A stretch of 64,000 bases of DNA from Pseudomonas crudilactis (GCF_013433315.1 NZ_WXVV01000026.1:56042-120041); one strand, 5' to 3'; shown: positions 43,725 through 52,605, numbered from the stretch's first letter. Numbers and translations are program-made. The notes: generated by a model from the sequence alone, not told the origin.

Positions 43725-44177
43725 ATGGCAAAAATTGGCGGCAAGAACTTCGACGTGAGCCTGGGCGATCTGTCGCTGCACGTCGAGAGTTGCACCCTGG
43801 ACATCACCGATAACTCGGCCGTGGCGCAGACGCGTGGTGTGCCTGACGGCTACGTGGAGGGCGACGTGGCCGCTGCCGGCGAACTGGAACTGGACAGCTC
43901 CAACTTTCAGTTGCTGATCGATGCGGCGCGATCGGCGGGCAGCTTCCGCAAGCTCAAGCCGTTTGACGCAGTGTTCTTCGCCAAGGCCGGCGAAGACGAG
44001 GAACTGCGCGTGGAAGCCTTCGGCTGCAAGGTGAAGATCTCCAGCCTGTTGTCGATCGACCCGAAAGGTGGCGAGAAGACCAAACACAAGGTGCCGTTTG
44101 ACGTCACCAGTCCGGACTTCATTCACATCAACGGCGTTCCGTACCTCGACGCTACCGAGATCGAGGGGATCCGTTAA
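43725..44177 (+). CDS. Tail tube protein (DUF2597)
   Basis: The 150-residue protein begins MAKIGGKNFDVSLGDLSLHV and has GVPDGYVEGDVAAAGELELD and KHKVPFDVTSPDFIHINGVP, typical of DUF2597, the tail tube partner of DUF2586 sheath proteins. It lies six bases downstream of the sheath gene and overlaps the next start by one base. Confidence 0.88.
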   Translation: MAKIGGKNFDVSLGDLSLHVESCTLDITDNSAVAQTRGVPDGYVEGDVAAAGELELDSSNFQLLIDAARSAGSFRKLKPFDAVFFAKAGEDEELRVEAFGCKVKISSLLSIDPKGGEKTKHKVPFDVTSPDFIHINGVPYLDATEIEGIR

Positions 44178-44386
44178 TGGTGGACTGGTTCGACCGCGCC
44201 CAGGAGCTGGAGCAACGCCAACGTGACCAGGCGATCAAGGCCCAGCTGCTGACGCCTGTGCCGGTCGGGCCAAGCCTGACCCATTGCGAGGACTGCGACA
44301 ACGAGATCCCGCCGGCGCGCCAGGCACTGGGCGGTAAAACGCGGTGTGTCCCGTGCCAGACGGGCTTTGAGCAGAGTAAACGCTGA
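44177..44386 (+). CDS. TraR/DksA C4-type zinc-finger protein
   Basis: The 69-residue protein has a DksA-type zinc finger: CEDCDNEIPPAR followed by CVPCQTGFE. TraR-like proteins bind the RNA polymerase secondary channel and mimic DksA plus ppGpp. The position just before the lysis genes is standard in P2-like phages. Confidence 0.9.
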   Translation: MVDWFDRAQELEQRQRDQAIKAQLLTPVPVGPSLTHCEDCDNEIPPARQALGGKTRCVPCQTGFEQSKR

Positions 44387-44682
44387 TGACGACTGACGCC
44401 GCACGCCTCGGAACGCTGGAGCAGAGATTCGCCGTATTTGAACACCGGCTGAGCGAGTTGGAAGACCGCCACGAAACCGTGCCTACCCGCGTGACCAAGT
44501 TGGAACAGGGGTTCGAACACATGGCCGGGCAGCTATCGGAACTGAACGCTGGCCAGCAGACCCTGACGGTCGCGGTGAATGACATCGGCGCCAAGGTCGG
44601 CCGCTTGCTGACCATTCTCACGGTGGTCGCTTCTGTGCTGCAGATGGTTGTGCCGGCACTGTTGCGGGTGTGGTTCCCATGA
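44386..44682 (+). CDS. Putative holin
   Basis: The 98-residue product has a coiled-coil N-terminal part (TLEQRFAVFEHRLSELEDRH) and one C-terminal hydrophobic helix (LLTILTVVASVLQMVVPALL). It is directly upstream of the lysozyme gene, with overlapping stop and start (ATGA), the usual holin location. A one-helix holin or pinholin is plausible but not proven. Confidence 0.65.
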   Translation: MTTDAARLGTLEQRFAVFEHRLSELEDRHETVPTRVTKLEQGFEHMAGQLSELNAGQQTLTVAVNDIGAKVGRLLTILTVVASVLQMVVPALLRVWFP

Positions 44683-45206
44683 GCCTGCGCGGCAGGATTC
44701 AAGCCGGTGTGATTGCGCTGGCCAGCGCTCCGTTGGTGATCTTCCTGGGCACTTGGGAAGGCCGTGGCCAGAACACCGTTTATGCCGACAAGTTGGCCAG
44801 CGGACTGCCCACTGTCTGCAAGGGCATCACCCGGCACACCAGCCCGTTCCCGGTGGTAGTCGGTGACTACTGGACGCCCGATCGTTGCGCGGAGGTGGAG
44901 CAGCTGGTGATCCGCAAAACCCAGCTGCAGCTGGCCGACTGCATCACCAACCCGGACGTGAGCCAGAACACTTTCGACGCGCTGACCAGCCATGGCCACA
45001 ACGTCGGTGTGCCCAGCACTTGCGCCAGTCGGGCGGTGGCGTTGATCAACGCCGGCCGCATTGCTGACGGCTGCAGGGCGTTGGCTTGGGCACCGGACGG
45101 CAAGACACCGGTATGGGCGTATGTGACCGACGCGCAGGGCCGCAAGCGCTTCGTTCAAGGCCTGCACAACCGTCGGCTGGCTGAAATGGAGCTGTGCCTG
45201 CAATGA
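44679..45206 (+). CDS. Endolysin, GH24 lysozyme with signal-anchor N-terminus
   Basis: The 175-residue protein is a phage lysozyme related to R21/P22 types. E27 in TWEGRGQNT, D37 in YADKL and T45 in LPTVCKGIT occupy the catalytic triad positions. Residues 8-24 form a weakly hydrophobic helix (AGVIALASAPLVIFLG), rich in small residues, as in SAR endolysins exported by Sec and released on depolarisation. The start at 44679 is coupled to the holin candidate. Confidence 0.9.
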   Translation: MSLRGRIQAGVIALASAPLVIFLGTWEGRGQNTVYADKLASGLPTVCKGITRHTSPFPVVVGDYWTPDRCAEVEQLVIRKTQLQLADCITNPDVSQNTFDALTSHGHNVGVPSTCASRAVALINAGRIADGCRALAWAPDGKTPVWAYVTDAQGRKRFVQGLHNRRLAEMELCLQ

Positions 45207-45730
45207 GCCTTTCCCCGTTGCGCCTGGCACCTTTCCTATTGCTGGTCGCCCTGCTGGTGTTGATGGCGTTCGATCAGGTAACCGATCAGCGCGACGACGC
45301 CAGGCGCGAGCGCGACAGCGCGCAATGGGAGGCCAGCGGCCTGCGGGAAGCGGCACGCATCAGCGGCGAAATGCTCGCCGAGCGGGACGCGATCGACCAA
45401 CGAAACACCAAGGAATTGACCGATGTACTCACTGAAAACAAGCGCCTGCGCCGCTCTGTTGGCGATGGCACTGGCCGGCTGCATGTCCGCGCCACCTGTA
45501 CCACCGCCGGATCTGTGCCCGCCGCCGCCGGCACCGCCCGCGTGGCTGATGCAGGACGCGCCGAACTCGCTGCAGACGCTCGACCGGATTATTTCACCCT
45601 CCGAGATCAGCTCGCCCTAAGCCGGCAAATGATCCTCGGACTGCAGCAATACGCCCTCGGCGTGTGCCGGCGAACCCCGGTGCAGCAGGGCAACACTTTT
45701 CCCAACCTCAACAAGAGAACAACCCCATGA
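45203..45730 (+). CDS. i-spanin (Rz-like)
   Basis: The 175-residue protein has an N-terminal membrane helix (PFLLLVALLVLMAFDQ) and a periplasmic coiled coil (QRDDARRERDSAQWEASGLR), the features of inner-membrane spanins. It overlaps the lysozyme by four bases. The C-terminal half also encodes the o-spanin in another frame, which explains its unusual alanine-rich composition. The stop overlaps the tail chaperone start. Confidence 0.88.
   Translation: MSLSPLRLAPFLLLVALLVLMAFDQVTDQRDDARRERDSAQWEASGLREAARISGEMLAERDAIDQRNTKELTDVLTENKRLRRSVGDGTGRLHVRATCTTAGSVPAAAGTARVADAGRAELAADARPDYFTLRDQLALSRQMILGLQQYALGVCRRTPVQQGNTFPNLNKRTTP
45423..45620 (+). CDS. o-spanin (Rz1-like) lipoprotein nested in Rz
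   Basis: Completely inside the Rz-like gene, in the +1 frame, lies a 65-residue lipoprotein. It has a signal peptide with lipobox LAGC (C20) and a proline-rich mature part (PPVPPPDLCPPPPAPP). It would sit in the outer membrane and join the i-spanin to fuse the membranes at lysis. The nested Rz/Rz1 layout is classical for lambda-type spanins. Confidence 0.9.
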   Translation: MYSLKTSACAALLAMALAGCMSAPPVPPPDLCPPPPAPPAWLMQDAPNSLQTLDRIISPSEISSP

Positions 45731-46020
45731 GCCAACAGAACAACACCGAAATCACCCTGGAAGTCGGCGAACAGGAATTCACCTTCAACCTGACCCCGGC
45801 CGACGTCACCAAGTACTTCAACGCGCTGACCCAAACCAACAAGGTCGCCCCAGGCAACAACCTGTTGATGACCACTGTGCTGCAGGAACAAAAAGCCGTG
45901 CTGAAACCACTGCTGGGCAACCCGGTGATGGTGATGCAGATCGCCGGCGCGCTGCTCGAGGAGTACGCACCCAACGTTGAGGTGATCGTAAAAAAGCGCT
46001 CGAGCACGCTGAGCGCCTAA
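45727..46020 (+). CDS. Tail assembly chaperone, short (G-like) form
   Basis: The 97-residue protein starts MSQQNNTEITLEVGEQEFTF and ends VIVKKRSSTLSA. It is the short chaperone made without frameshifting; with the frameshifted form it coats the tape measure during tail assembly. The equivalent P2 proteins are E and E+E'. Its start overlaps the Rz-like stop. Confidence 0.85.
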   Translation: MSQQNNTEITLEVGEQEFTFNLTPADVTKYFNALTQTNKVAPGNNLLMTTVLQEQKAVLKPLLGNPVMVMQIAGALLEEYAPNVEVIVKKRSSTLSA

Positions 46021-46184
46021 GCGAAAACGGACTGGGCCAGTTGATGGCCCTGACGAACCGCTGGCTTCCTGGTGCCGAACCCACGCCCGAGGCGATGGGG
46101 ACGGCCAAGTGGCTGGAGGACGAACACTGGAGACGCATGGAGTTTGCCGTGGCTAACGGCATCGCCCTTGCGCTGAACGGGTAA
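45727..46184 (+). CDS. Tail assembly chaperone, -1 frameshift (GT-like) form
   Basis: Ribosomes that slip back one base at A_AAA_AAG (45990-45996) would continue in the -1 frame from GCG at 45996 to the TAA at 46182-46184. This adds 62 codons rich in tryptophan and acidic residues (KWLEDEHWRRMEFAVANG). The extension fills the otherwise unexplained gap before the tape measure gene. This mirrors lambda G-GT and P2 E-E'. Confidence 0.8.
45979..46016 (+). promoter_or_regulatory. Programmed -1 ribosomal frameshift signal
   Basis: The heptamer A_AAA_AAG at 45990-45996 is in the correct zero-frame phasing (GTA AAA AAG). A Shine-Dalgarno-like GAGGTGA lies just upstream (45979-45985). GCGCTC and GAGCGC immediately downstream can form a six-base-pair stem with a nine-base loop. 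The stem abuts the heptamer, closer than usual. Confidence 0.8.
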
Positions 46185-46189
46185 CGACT

Positions 46190-48175
46190 TTGGCAGACCG
46201 TAGCGCCAGCCTGGCTTTCATCCTGAGCCTGACCGACAAGGTCACCGCGCCCCTGGGCAAGGTGAAAATGGGCTTTTCCGAGCTTGCGGATCAGAGCGAA
46301 AAGCACATCAAGACGATCGGCTTGGGCATGGCCGGCGTGACGGCAGCAGTGGTCGGGATTCGCGAGTCCATAGAACCGGCGCTGGAGGTCAATCGCGCCC
46401 TGGGCGACGTCCGATCGTTGGGCGTGGCCGAGGATGCGTTGTCGGCACTCAATGCCAAGTCGCTGCAATTCGCGGTGAGCTATGGCGAGAACGCCAAGGA
46501 TTTTGTCGCCTCGGCCTACCTGATCGAGGGCGCCATCAAGGGGCTTGCCGGTAACCAGCTCGCCACGTTCACCAACACCAGCAACTTGCTGGCGAAAGCT
46601 ACCAAGTCCGACGCCGAAACCATGGGCGAATACGTCGGCACGCTCTACAACCTGCAGAAGTCCCAAGCGGATGCGATGGGGAAGGGTGCATGGGTGGAAA
46701 AGCTTGGCGGGCAAACGGCGCTGGCTGTGCAGTTGTTCCGCACCAGCGGCGCCGCGATGAAAGACGCCTTCAAGGAGGCCGGCGCGATCGCCACCACATC
46801 CGGCGTCGACCTTGCCGAACAGATGGCGGTGATTGGCACGCTGAGCAGCACCATGGAGGGCGGCGACGCCGGCGGACGCTACAAAGCGTTTTTCGAGAAC
46901 ATCGGTGCCGCATCGGAAAAGCTTGGCATGCAGTTCACCGACCAACAGGGCAAAGTCCTGCCGATGATGGCGATTCTGGACAAGCTGCAGGCAAAATTCG
47001 GTGACCTGACCAGCGCGTCAGCCGGCGCCAAACTGATGGAGGCCTTCGGCGGTGAAGGCGCCCAGGTAATCGGTGCGCTGGCCAAGGACACCGATCGACT
47101 GCGTAACGGCATCGAGCAGCTGGACAAGGTGCGCGGACTGGAGAACGCCGAGCAGATGGCCCGGGCCATGGTCGATCCGTGGCAACAATGGGCATCCCTG
47201 GTCGAAGTCATGCGGGTAGTGTTTGGCCAGGTGCTGATACCGGTACTGACGCCGTTCATGAGCAAGATGGTCGACATCGGCAAAACCCTGGTGCGCTGGT
47301 CGCAGCTGTTTCCCAACATCACCCGGGTGATCGGCATCACCGCACTGACCATCATGGCCATCGTCGGCGCCATGTCGTTGTTGACCGTCGTGGTCGGCGT
47401 TGCGCGGATGACCTGGCTGGGCCTGTTATCCGTGTGGAAGGTTGTTCAGCTGCTCAACCTGCGCACGGTCGCCGGCTTCGTCCTGCAGAAACTGGCGATC
47501 CTGGCTTACATGGCCGTGATCTACACGCTCAGCGCCGGCCTAGCACTGGTACGCGGCGCCATGCTGCTGTGGCAGGGCGCGATCTGGCTGGTCAACGCGG
47601 CGCTGCTGGCCAACCCGATGGTGTGGATCGTGGTCGGGGTTCTCGCCCTGGTGGCGGTGATTGTCGCGGCGGTTCACTACTGGGACGAATGGACGTCCGC
47701 CCTGATGAACACGGCCGCGTTCCAGTTCGTCGCTGACAAGCTGCAGAAGCTGTCCGACTGGTTTAACTCCATGGGCGGTTGGTCAGGCATGGCCAAGGCC
47801 GCATGGGACAGCATCGTCGGCATTTTCACCAAGGCCGTAAACGGCGTGATCGAGCTGCTGAACAGCATCCCGGGCGTGAACATCGAAGCGCGTTTCGGCG
47901 GCATGCCTGAAGTGCCCGGCGTCGATGCCGCGACCAATGCCGCTGACACCGTCAACGCCGCGCAGAAAGCCCAGCAAACCATCAACGCGGCAATCCCCAG
48001 CCTTTCGCCGGCGCGCCCTTCGGCGGTGCCGCCCGGCGGCTTGCTGACCAGCATTCAGAACAACAACAGCAGCCAGACCAAGGGCACGCATGTGGAGAAC
48101 GTGAACATTCACACGGGCAAGGTCATGACCCCGTTGGAGATGGAAAACATGGTCGCCATGGCGGTTGGCGGATGA
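46190..48175 (+). CDS. Tail tape measure protein
   Basis: The 661-residue protein has an N-terminal tape-measure domain (SELADQSEKHIKTIGLGMAG; AEDALSALNAKSLQFAVSYG), repeated helical segments, and several hydrophobic helices at about 370-500 (TVVVGVARMTWLGLL; WIVVGVLALVAVIVAAVHYW). It sets tail length and probably helps cross the inner membrane. The start is TTG at 46190, six bases after the frameshift product ends. An alternative start further in is less likely because MADRSASLAFILSL is typical of the family. Confidence 0.9.
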   Translation: MADRSASLAFILSLTDKVTAPLGKVKMGFSELADQSEKHIKTIGLGMAGVTAAVVGIRESIEPALEVNRALGDVRSLGVAEDALSALNAKSLQFAVSYGENAKDFVASAYLIEGAIKGLAGNQLATFTNTSNLLAKATKSDAETMGEYVGTLYNLQKSQADAMGKGAWVEKLGGQTALAVQLFRTSGAAMKDAFKEAGAIATTSGVDLAEQMAVIGTLSSTMEGGDAGGRYKAFFENIGAASEKLGMQFTDQQGKVLPMMAILDKLQAKFGDLTSASAGAKLMEAFGGEGAQVIGALAKDTDRLRNGIEQLDKVRGLENAEQMARAMVDPWQQWASLVEVMRVVFGQVLIPVLTPFMSKMVDIGKTLVRWSQLFPNITRVIGITALTIMAIVGAMSLLTVVVGVARMTWLGLLSVWKVVQLLNLRTVAGFVLQKLAILAYMAVIYTLSAGLALVRGAMLLWQGAIWLVNAALLANPMVWIVVGVLALVAVIVAAVHYWDEWTSALMNTAAFQFVADKLQKLSDWFNSMGGWSGMAKAAWDSIVGIFTKAVNGVIELLNSIPGVNIEARFGGMPEVPGVDAATNAADTVNAAQKAQQTINAAIPSLSPARPSAVPPGGLLTSIQNNNSSQTKGTHVENVNIHTGKVMTPLEMENMVAMAVGG

Positions 48176-48489
48176 GCGAATACGTAGACCTGTTGATCGT
48201 CGACAACGACCTGGCACTGGATCCGTCGCATCAACCTTTGCTCATCGATGACCGCGCCTGCATCGCCCAAGACATCGCTCACATGATCCGCGACAGCGGG
48301 TTGTTGGTGACGCTGGTCGCTGAACGCGATCGGCTGCGGCAGCGCGACTGCATCCAGCAACTGGAACTGCTGGTCGAGAACGATCAGCGCCTGGTGCCCG
48401 GCACGGCACGCATCACCCAGCAGGAACCAGGCGTGTACCTGGTCACTGCGAAAACCCTGAAATTCGGTTCGATTGAGGTAAGTCTGTGA
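48172..48489 (+). CDS. DUF2590-family baseplate-associated protein
   Basis: The 105-residue protein starts MSEYVDLLIVDNDLALDPSH and contains DIAHMIRDSGLLVTLVAERD and VPGTARITQQEPG. This pattern fits DUF2590, found between tape measure and baseplate J genes of HP1-like phages and related to gpW-type wedge proteins. It overlaps both neighbours by four bases. Confidence 0.82.
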   Translation: MSEYVDLLIVDNDLALDPSHQPLLIDDRACIAQDIAHMIRDSGLLVTLVAERDRLRQRDCIQQLELLVENDQRLVPGTARITQQEPGVYLVTAKTLKFGSIEVSL

Positions 48490-49661
48490 GCCAGGTCGAT
48501 TTTAAAAAGGTGATCGCCGATGCCGGCATCCCGACCACCGAGGCCGGTTTGAAGGCGGCGTGGGAAAAGGAGGTTGAAGCCCAGGGCGCGAAGGTGGCGA
48601 ACACTAGCAGTTATTCGCCGTTCTGGCGGGTGATGACTGCGCTGGTGACCAAGCCGGTGTTGTGGCTGTTGGACTTTCTGTGCCTGACGGTGCTGCCGAA
48701 CTTCTTTGTGAAAACGGCGGTGGACGCGTGGCTGGACATGCTCGCCTGGGCGGTGAATGTCGAGCGTAAAGGCGCCACCAAAGCGCAAGGGAAATTGCTG
48801 TTCACCCGCGCTTTACCGGACGGCGTGATGGAACTGGAAAAGGGCATTGTGGTGCAGTCGGCCGCCATCAACGGCAACGTGTACCAATTGATTACCACGG
48901 CGCCGGCGACGTTCGTCGCGGGCCAGCTGCAGCTGGAAGTCCCGGTGGAGGCGATCGAATCCGGCAGCGGTTTCAATCTCGCCCCGGGTTACTACGCCAT
49001 CCTGCCGGTGCCCATCCCCGGCATTGTTCAGGTAGTGAACAAGGACGGTTGGCTGGAGTCACCAGGTGCGGATCCGGAACCGAACGACCAACTGCGTTTG
49101 CGCGTGCGCAACCAGTTCTCGGCCGTGAATCAGTGGCACACCGACGCGGTGTATCGCGCCATGATCTCGGCCTTTCCGGGCGTGCGTCCGGACGGCGTTT
49201 ACTTCGAACATGGCGCACCGCGTGGCCCGGGCAGCGCGAATGCCTTTGTGTTGTTTGATGCAGGTGTGCCGGCGGCGACTTACCTGGAGCAAATCAATTC
49301 GCACATTCGCGACCAGGGCAACCATGGCCACGGCGATGATCTGCTGGCCATGGTGATGCCCGAAGTACCCGTGAGTGTTGCGATGACGCTCTGGCCGCAA
49401 ACAAATCTGAGCGCCGAGCAGATCGACACGCTGAAAAGTGAGATCGAGCTATTCATCCGCGCCGCGTTTCGGGAAAGCACGCCCCGCGATTATCAGCCGA
49501 CGCTGACCTACCCCCAGTCGCGTTTCAGCTTTAGTCGACTGGCTGAGGAATTGCACCAGCAGTTTGCCGATATCGCCTCATTGCGGTTTACACCTGGCGT
49601 CGACATCACCAGCGGGTTGGACATTCCGCGCCTGACTTCGCTGAAGGTGAACCTGCAATGA
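48486..49661 (+). CDS. Baseplate J/gp47-like wedge protein
   Basis: The 391-residue protein contains the J-like block KGIVVQSAAINGNVYQL, PVEAIESGSGFNLAPGYYAI and YGAPRGPGSAN-type loop (EHGAPRGPGSANAFVLFD). It forms the baseplate wedge with the I-like protein. Start and stop overlap the neighbours (ATGA), so the baseplate genes are tightly coupled. Confidence 0.9.
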   Translation: MSQVDFKKVIADAGIPTTEAGLKAAWEKEVEAQGAKVANTSSYSPFWRVMTALVTKPVLWLLDFLCLTVLPNFFVKTAVDAWLDMLAWAVNVERKGATKAQGKLLFTRALPDGVMELEKGIVVQSAAINGNVYQLITTAPATFVAGQLQLEVPVEAIESGSGFNLAPGYYAILPVPIPGIVQVVNKDGWLESPGADPEPNDQLRLRVRNQFSAVNQWHTDAVYRAMISAFPGVRPDGVYFEHGAPRGPGSANAFVLFDAGVPAATYLEQINSHIRDQGNHGHGDDLLAMVMPEVPVSVAMTLWPQTNLSAEQIDTLKSEIELFIRAAFRESTPRDYQPTLTYPQSRFSFSRLAEELHQQFADIASLRFTPGVDITSGLDIPRLTSLKVNLQ

Positions 49662-50182
49662 ACAAACTGAAACTGCCGTTCTGGCTGGGCGGTACCGAGC
49701 TTTCAAAACTGGTCGCGGCTGCACAGGCGTGGTGGGAAACCGTCACCGGGTGGCTGCGCTGGCCCTACTCGCAGATCGATCCCGACACCTGCCACATGAG
49801 CATCCTTGAGCTGTGGGCCTGGCAGCGTGACGTGACGCGCTTCAAGGGCGAACCCGAGTCGCTGTTTCGCCTGCGCGTGAAGTACGCGTTTATCAACTCG
49901 GTGGACGCCGGCAGCACCGCCGGTTTGAAACGCATATTCGAGCGCCTGGGCGTGGGTTACGTCGAGATCGAGGAACGCCAGCCCGACCGCGATTGGGACG
50001 TTGTGCTGCTGAAGTTCAGCAACGCTCAACTGTCGCTCAATCCCGAGCTTTTGCGCGTGCTGATTCAGCAATACGGCCGAACCTGCCGGCGCTACGACTT
50101 CGTCACCATCACCCCTGTGGGGCTGCAAATCGCCCTGATCGACTTCAACGACGACCAGCAAACGCTGGTTGCCAGCCTGTAG
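49658..50182 (+). CDS. Tail/baseplate protein I-like
   Basis: The 174-residue protein starts MNKLKLPFWLGGTELSKLVA and includes LRWPYSQIDPDTCHMSILEL and FRLRVKYAFINSVDAGSTAG, resembling P2 gpI. It would complete the baseplate wedge. The fibre gene begins ten bases downstream behind an AGGAG site. Confidence 0.85.
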   Translation: MNKLKLPFWLGGTELSKLVAAAQAWWETVTGWLRWPYSQIDPDTCHMSILELWAWQRDVTRFKGEPESLFRLRVKYAFINSVDAGSTAGLKRIFERLGVGYVEIEERQPDRDWDVVLLKFSNAQLSLNPELLRVLIQQYGRTCRRYDFVTITPVGLQIALIDFNDDQQTLVASL

Positions 50183-50191
50183 GAGCGCACC

Positions 50192-51889
50192 GTGAGCGCC
50201 AGTATTACCTTGGCCGGCGAAAGCCAAATCGCCCTTAAACAAAGCCAGCAAAAGCCGCTGATCGTCAGCCGCTTCATCTTTGCGAATGTACCCGGGCTTG
50301 ATCCGACCGTGCCGCTCGATCGCGCTGCCGGCAAGCCACCGGCTGCGCAGATTGTTCACGTCTACACCATCCCGGAAAAGAACGCGGGTTTCGTGAATCC
50401 GAACCAGGTGGTGTACAGCGCACAGTTGGGGTCTGACGTTGGCGACTGGGACTTTAACTGGGTCGGCCTTGAGGACGCCGACGGCATCTTGTTCGCCGCG
50501 TCGTCGGTGCCTCTGCAACAGAAGCGCAGGAACATTCCGCCGGAGCAGATCGGCAACAACGTCACCCGCAATTTTCTGGTGGCTTTCGACGGCGCCATGA
50601 AACTGACCGGCGTAAAGATCGATGCCAGCACCTGGCAGCATGACTTTACGGTGCGCCTTGCCGGCATCGATGAGCGCGAGCGTCTAAGCAATCGCAACCT
50701 ATACGGGCGTGCGTTCTTTTTCAGTAACTCGCTGATTTTCGAAAAGGCGGAGAGCGGTTACCAGATCAACGGCGGCACGGCCTACGTTGAAGGTATCCGC
50801 GTGGCGATCGCCAAGTCAGAAGCCGTCGTCGGCGTCATTCCAGTCGGCAAGGTCTGGCTAGATGTTTGTCTTGAGCGTCAGTTGAACGATCGGGTGGCTG
50901 TTTGGAAAGTAGTGTTCGGTGATCAGACTGATTACACCGATGCCGCCGGCGTGCGGCATTACTGCGTGCCGATCGCTGATTTCATTTCACCCAGCAATAT
51001 CGTGGATTTGCGGGACGCCGAGCCAGTCGGCGGTGCGTTGATCAAATATCTCGCATCCCGTACCGGCGACTATCCGCTGCTGCGCGCCCGGGCAACCACC
51101 AAAGAAGACGTCGGACTGGGCAATCTGCCCAACGCAATCAGCGACGATCCAGCAACCAACAGCAGCCAGATCGTGGCGTCGACCGCCGCCCTGAACAAGC
51201 TACAAAAGCAGGTTGGCGATTCGATGACCGGGATGGTTGCGGCGTTCGCCATGTCCTGGGCGCCGCAGGGGTGGCTGAAGTGCAACGGGGCGGCAGTGTC
51301 CCGTACCACATACGCACAACTCTTTGCCTGGCTTGGAACGCACTACGGCGCTGGCGACGGCTCCACCACGTTCAATTTGCCCGACATGCGCGGCTTGTTC
51401 CCTCGTGGCTGGGACGACGGGCGCGGTCTGGATCCTGGCCGTGGATTCGGCGTCTATCAGGACATGATGATCCACTCGCATGCGCACTCCGCGTCGGCTG
51501 CGGCCGTAGGCGACCACTTGCACGCTGCATGGACAGATGCGCAAGGAAACCATGTCCACGGCGCCTGGACTGATGCCCAAGGTAACCACGACCACGGTTT
51601 CCGCGTAGTCGATACCGGCGCGGGTGTGAACGTCGGTTATCCGGCTGGCGGCAGCGTATGGACAGAACTTGAGATTGGCGGCGGTAAAAACGCCGACGGT
51701 CGACCTATGCGCACTGACTACCAAGGCAACCATGCACACAACGTCGGTATCGGCGCCGCTGGCCAGCACGCGCATAACGTCGGCGTTGGGGGCGGCGGCG
51801 CGCACACCCACGGAGTAACCGTAGCCGCTGCCGGTGGTACTGAAACCCGGCCGCGAAACTTGGCCCTTCTTTTCTGCATCAAGTATTGA
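50192..51889 (+). CDS. Tail fibre with Tail-Collar and histidine-rich metal-binding tip
   Basis: The 565-residue protein (GTG start, AGGAG upstream) has an N-terminal phage tail-collar fibre domain that attaches to the baseplate. A Tail-Collar (microcystin-dependent-like) domain begins near residue 345 (GMVAAFAMSWAPQGWLKCNG; NLPDMRGLFPRGWDDG). The tip carries many HxH motifs (IHSHAHS, GDHLHAAW, GNHVHG, GNHDHG, GNHAHN, AHTHG), as in the iron-binding short fibres of T4 gp12 type. It is the probable receptor-binding protein. Confidence 0.9.
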   Translation: MSASITLAGESQIALKQSQQKPLIVSRFIFANVPGLDPTVPLDRAAGKPPAAQIVHVYTIPEKNAGFVNPNQVVYSAQLGSDVGDWDFNWVGLEDADGILFAASSVPLQQKRRNIPPEQIGNNVTRNFLVAFDGAMKLTGVKIDASTWQHDFTVRLAGIDERERLSNRNLYGRAFFFSNSLIFEKAESGYQINGGTAYVEGIRVAIAKSEAVVGVIPVGKVWLDVCLERQLNDRVAVWKVVFGDQTDYTDAAGVRHYCVPIADFISPSNIVDLRDAEPVGGALIKYLASRTGDYPLLRARATTKEDVGLGNLPNAISDDPATNSSQIVASTAALNKLQKQVGDSMTGMVAAFAMSWAPQGWLKCNGAAVSRTTYAQLFAWLGTHYGAGDGSTTFNLPDMRGLFPRGWDDGRGLDPGRGFGVYQDMMIHSHAHSASAAAVGDHLHAAWTDAQGNHVHGAWTDAQGNHDHGFRVVDTGAGVNVGYPAGGSVWTELEIGGGKNADGRPMRTDYQGNHAHNVGIGAAGQHAHNVGVGGGGAHTHGVTVAAAGGTETRPRNLALLFCIKY

Positions 51890-51897
51890 GATCGAGC

Positions 51898-52605
51898 ATG
51901 ACTGACAAACTCGTATTCCAGACCGACCACCTCGGTATCTTCATTGGTGCCGTGAAGGCTGAAGAATCGCCGCTGGAGCCAGGCGTTTATTTGATTCCTG
52001 GCGGATGCGTCGAAGCGGAGCCGCCCGCGATTCCGGAACACAAAGCCGCGTGGTGGAACGGTAAGGCCTGGCAGTTGGTGGATTACTTCGGCGGCGTTGT
52101 GGTGTACAGCACCGACACCGGCGAGCCGCGAACATTGGAAGGCTTCGAAGGGGTGCCGGCGGGTTTCACCATGAAGAAGCCCGGGCCTAATCAGGTCTGG
52201 AAGAATGGCGGATGGGTTGATGACATCGACGCTGTGCTGGCTGCTCTGCGTGAAAAGAAACTCCAAGCAATCGCTGCTGACTGCGCGGCCTACATCGCCG
52301 GCGGCTTCAATTCCAGCGCGTTGGGCGAGCCATTCCACTACAGCAGCGCGATCGATGACCAGGTGAATTTAAACGGCCAGGTGCTGCTGGGTCTGGACGA
52401 CGTTTACCCATGCTATGACGTCGACCAGGTGCAGGCCTTCCGGCCGCATACCATCGCCCAGTTGCAGAAAGTCAGCCTTGACCTGGTGCGCTTCCGGCAA
52501 GCGGCGCAGCAGCACGCGGAAACACTGCGCCAGGCTGTGGCGAAGGCTCAGAAAGACAAAAATCTGAAGGCAATGAAAGCCATCACCTGGACGCCGCCGG
52601 CATGA
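51898..52605 (+). CDS. Fibre-associated protein with DUF4376-like domain
   Basis: From the ATG at 51898 (GATCGAGC upstream) the product has 235 residues. The N-terminal half (GVYLIPGGCVEAEPPAIPEH; AWWNGKAWQLVDYFG) resembles tail fibre assembly proteins. The C-terminal half (ALREKKLQAIAADCAAYIAG) matches DUF4376. It follows the fibre gene, so it is probably its chaperone or a minor fibre component. Confidence 0.78.
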   Translation: MTDKLVFQTDHLGIFIGAVKAEESPLEPGVYLIPGGCVEAEPPAIPEHKAAWWNGKAWQLVDYFGGVVVYSTDTGEPRTLEGFEGVPAGFTMKKPGPNQVWKNGGWVDDIDAVLAALREKKLQAIAADCAAYIAGGFNSSALGEPFHYSSAIDDQVNLNGQVLLGLDDVYPCYDVDQVQAFRPHTIAQLQKVSLDLVRFRQAAQQHAETLRQAVAKAQKDKNLKAMKAITWTPPA

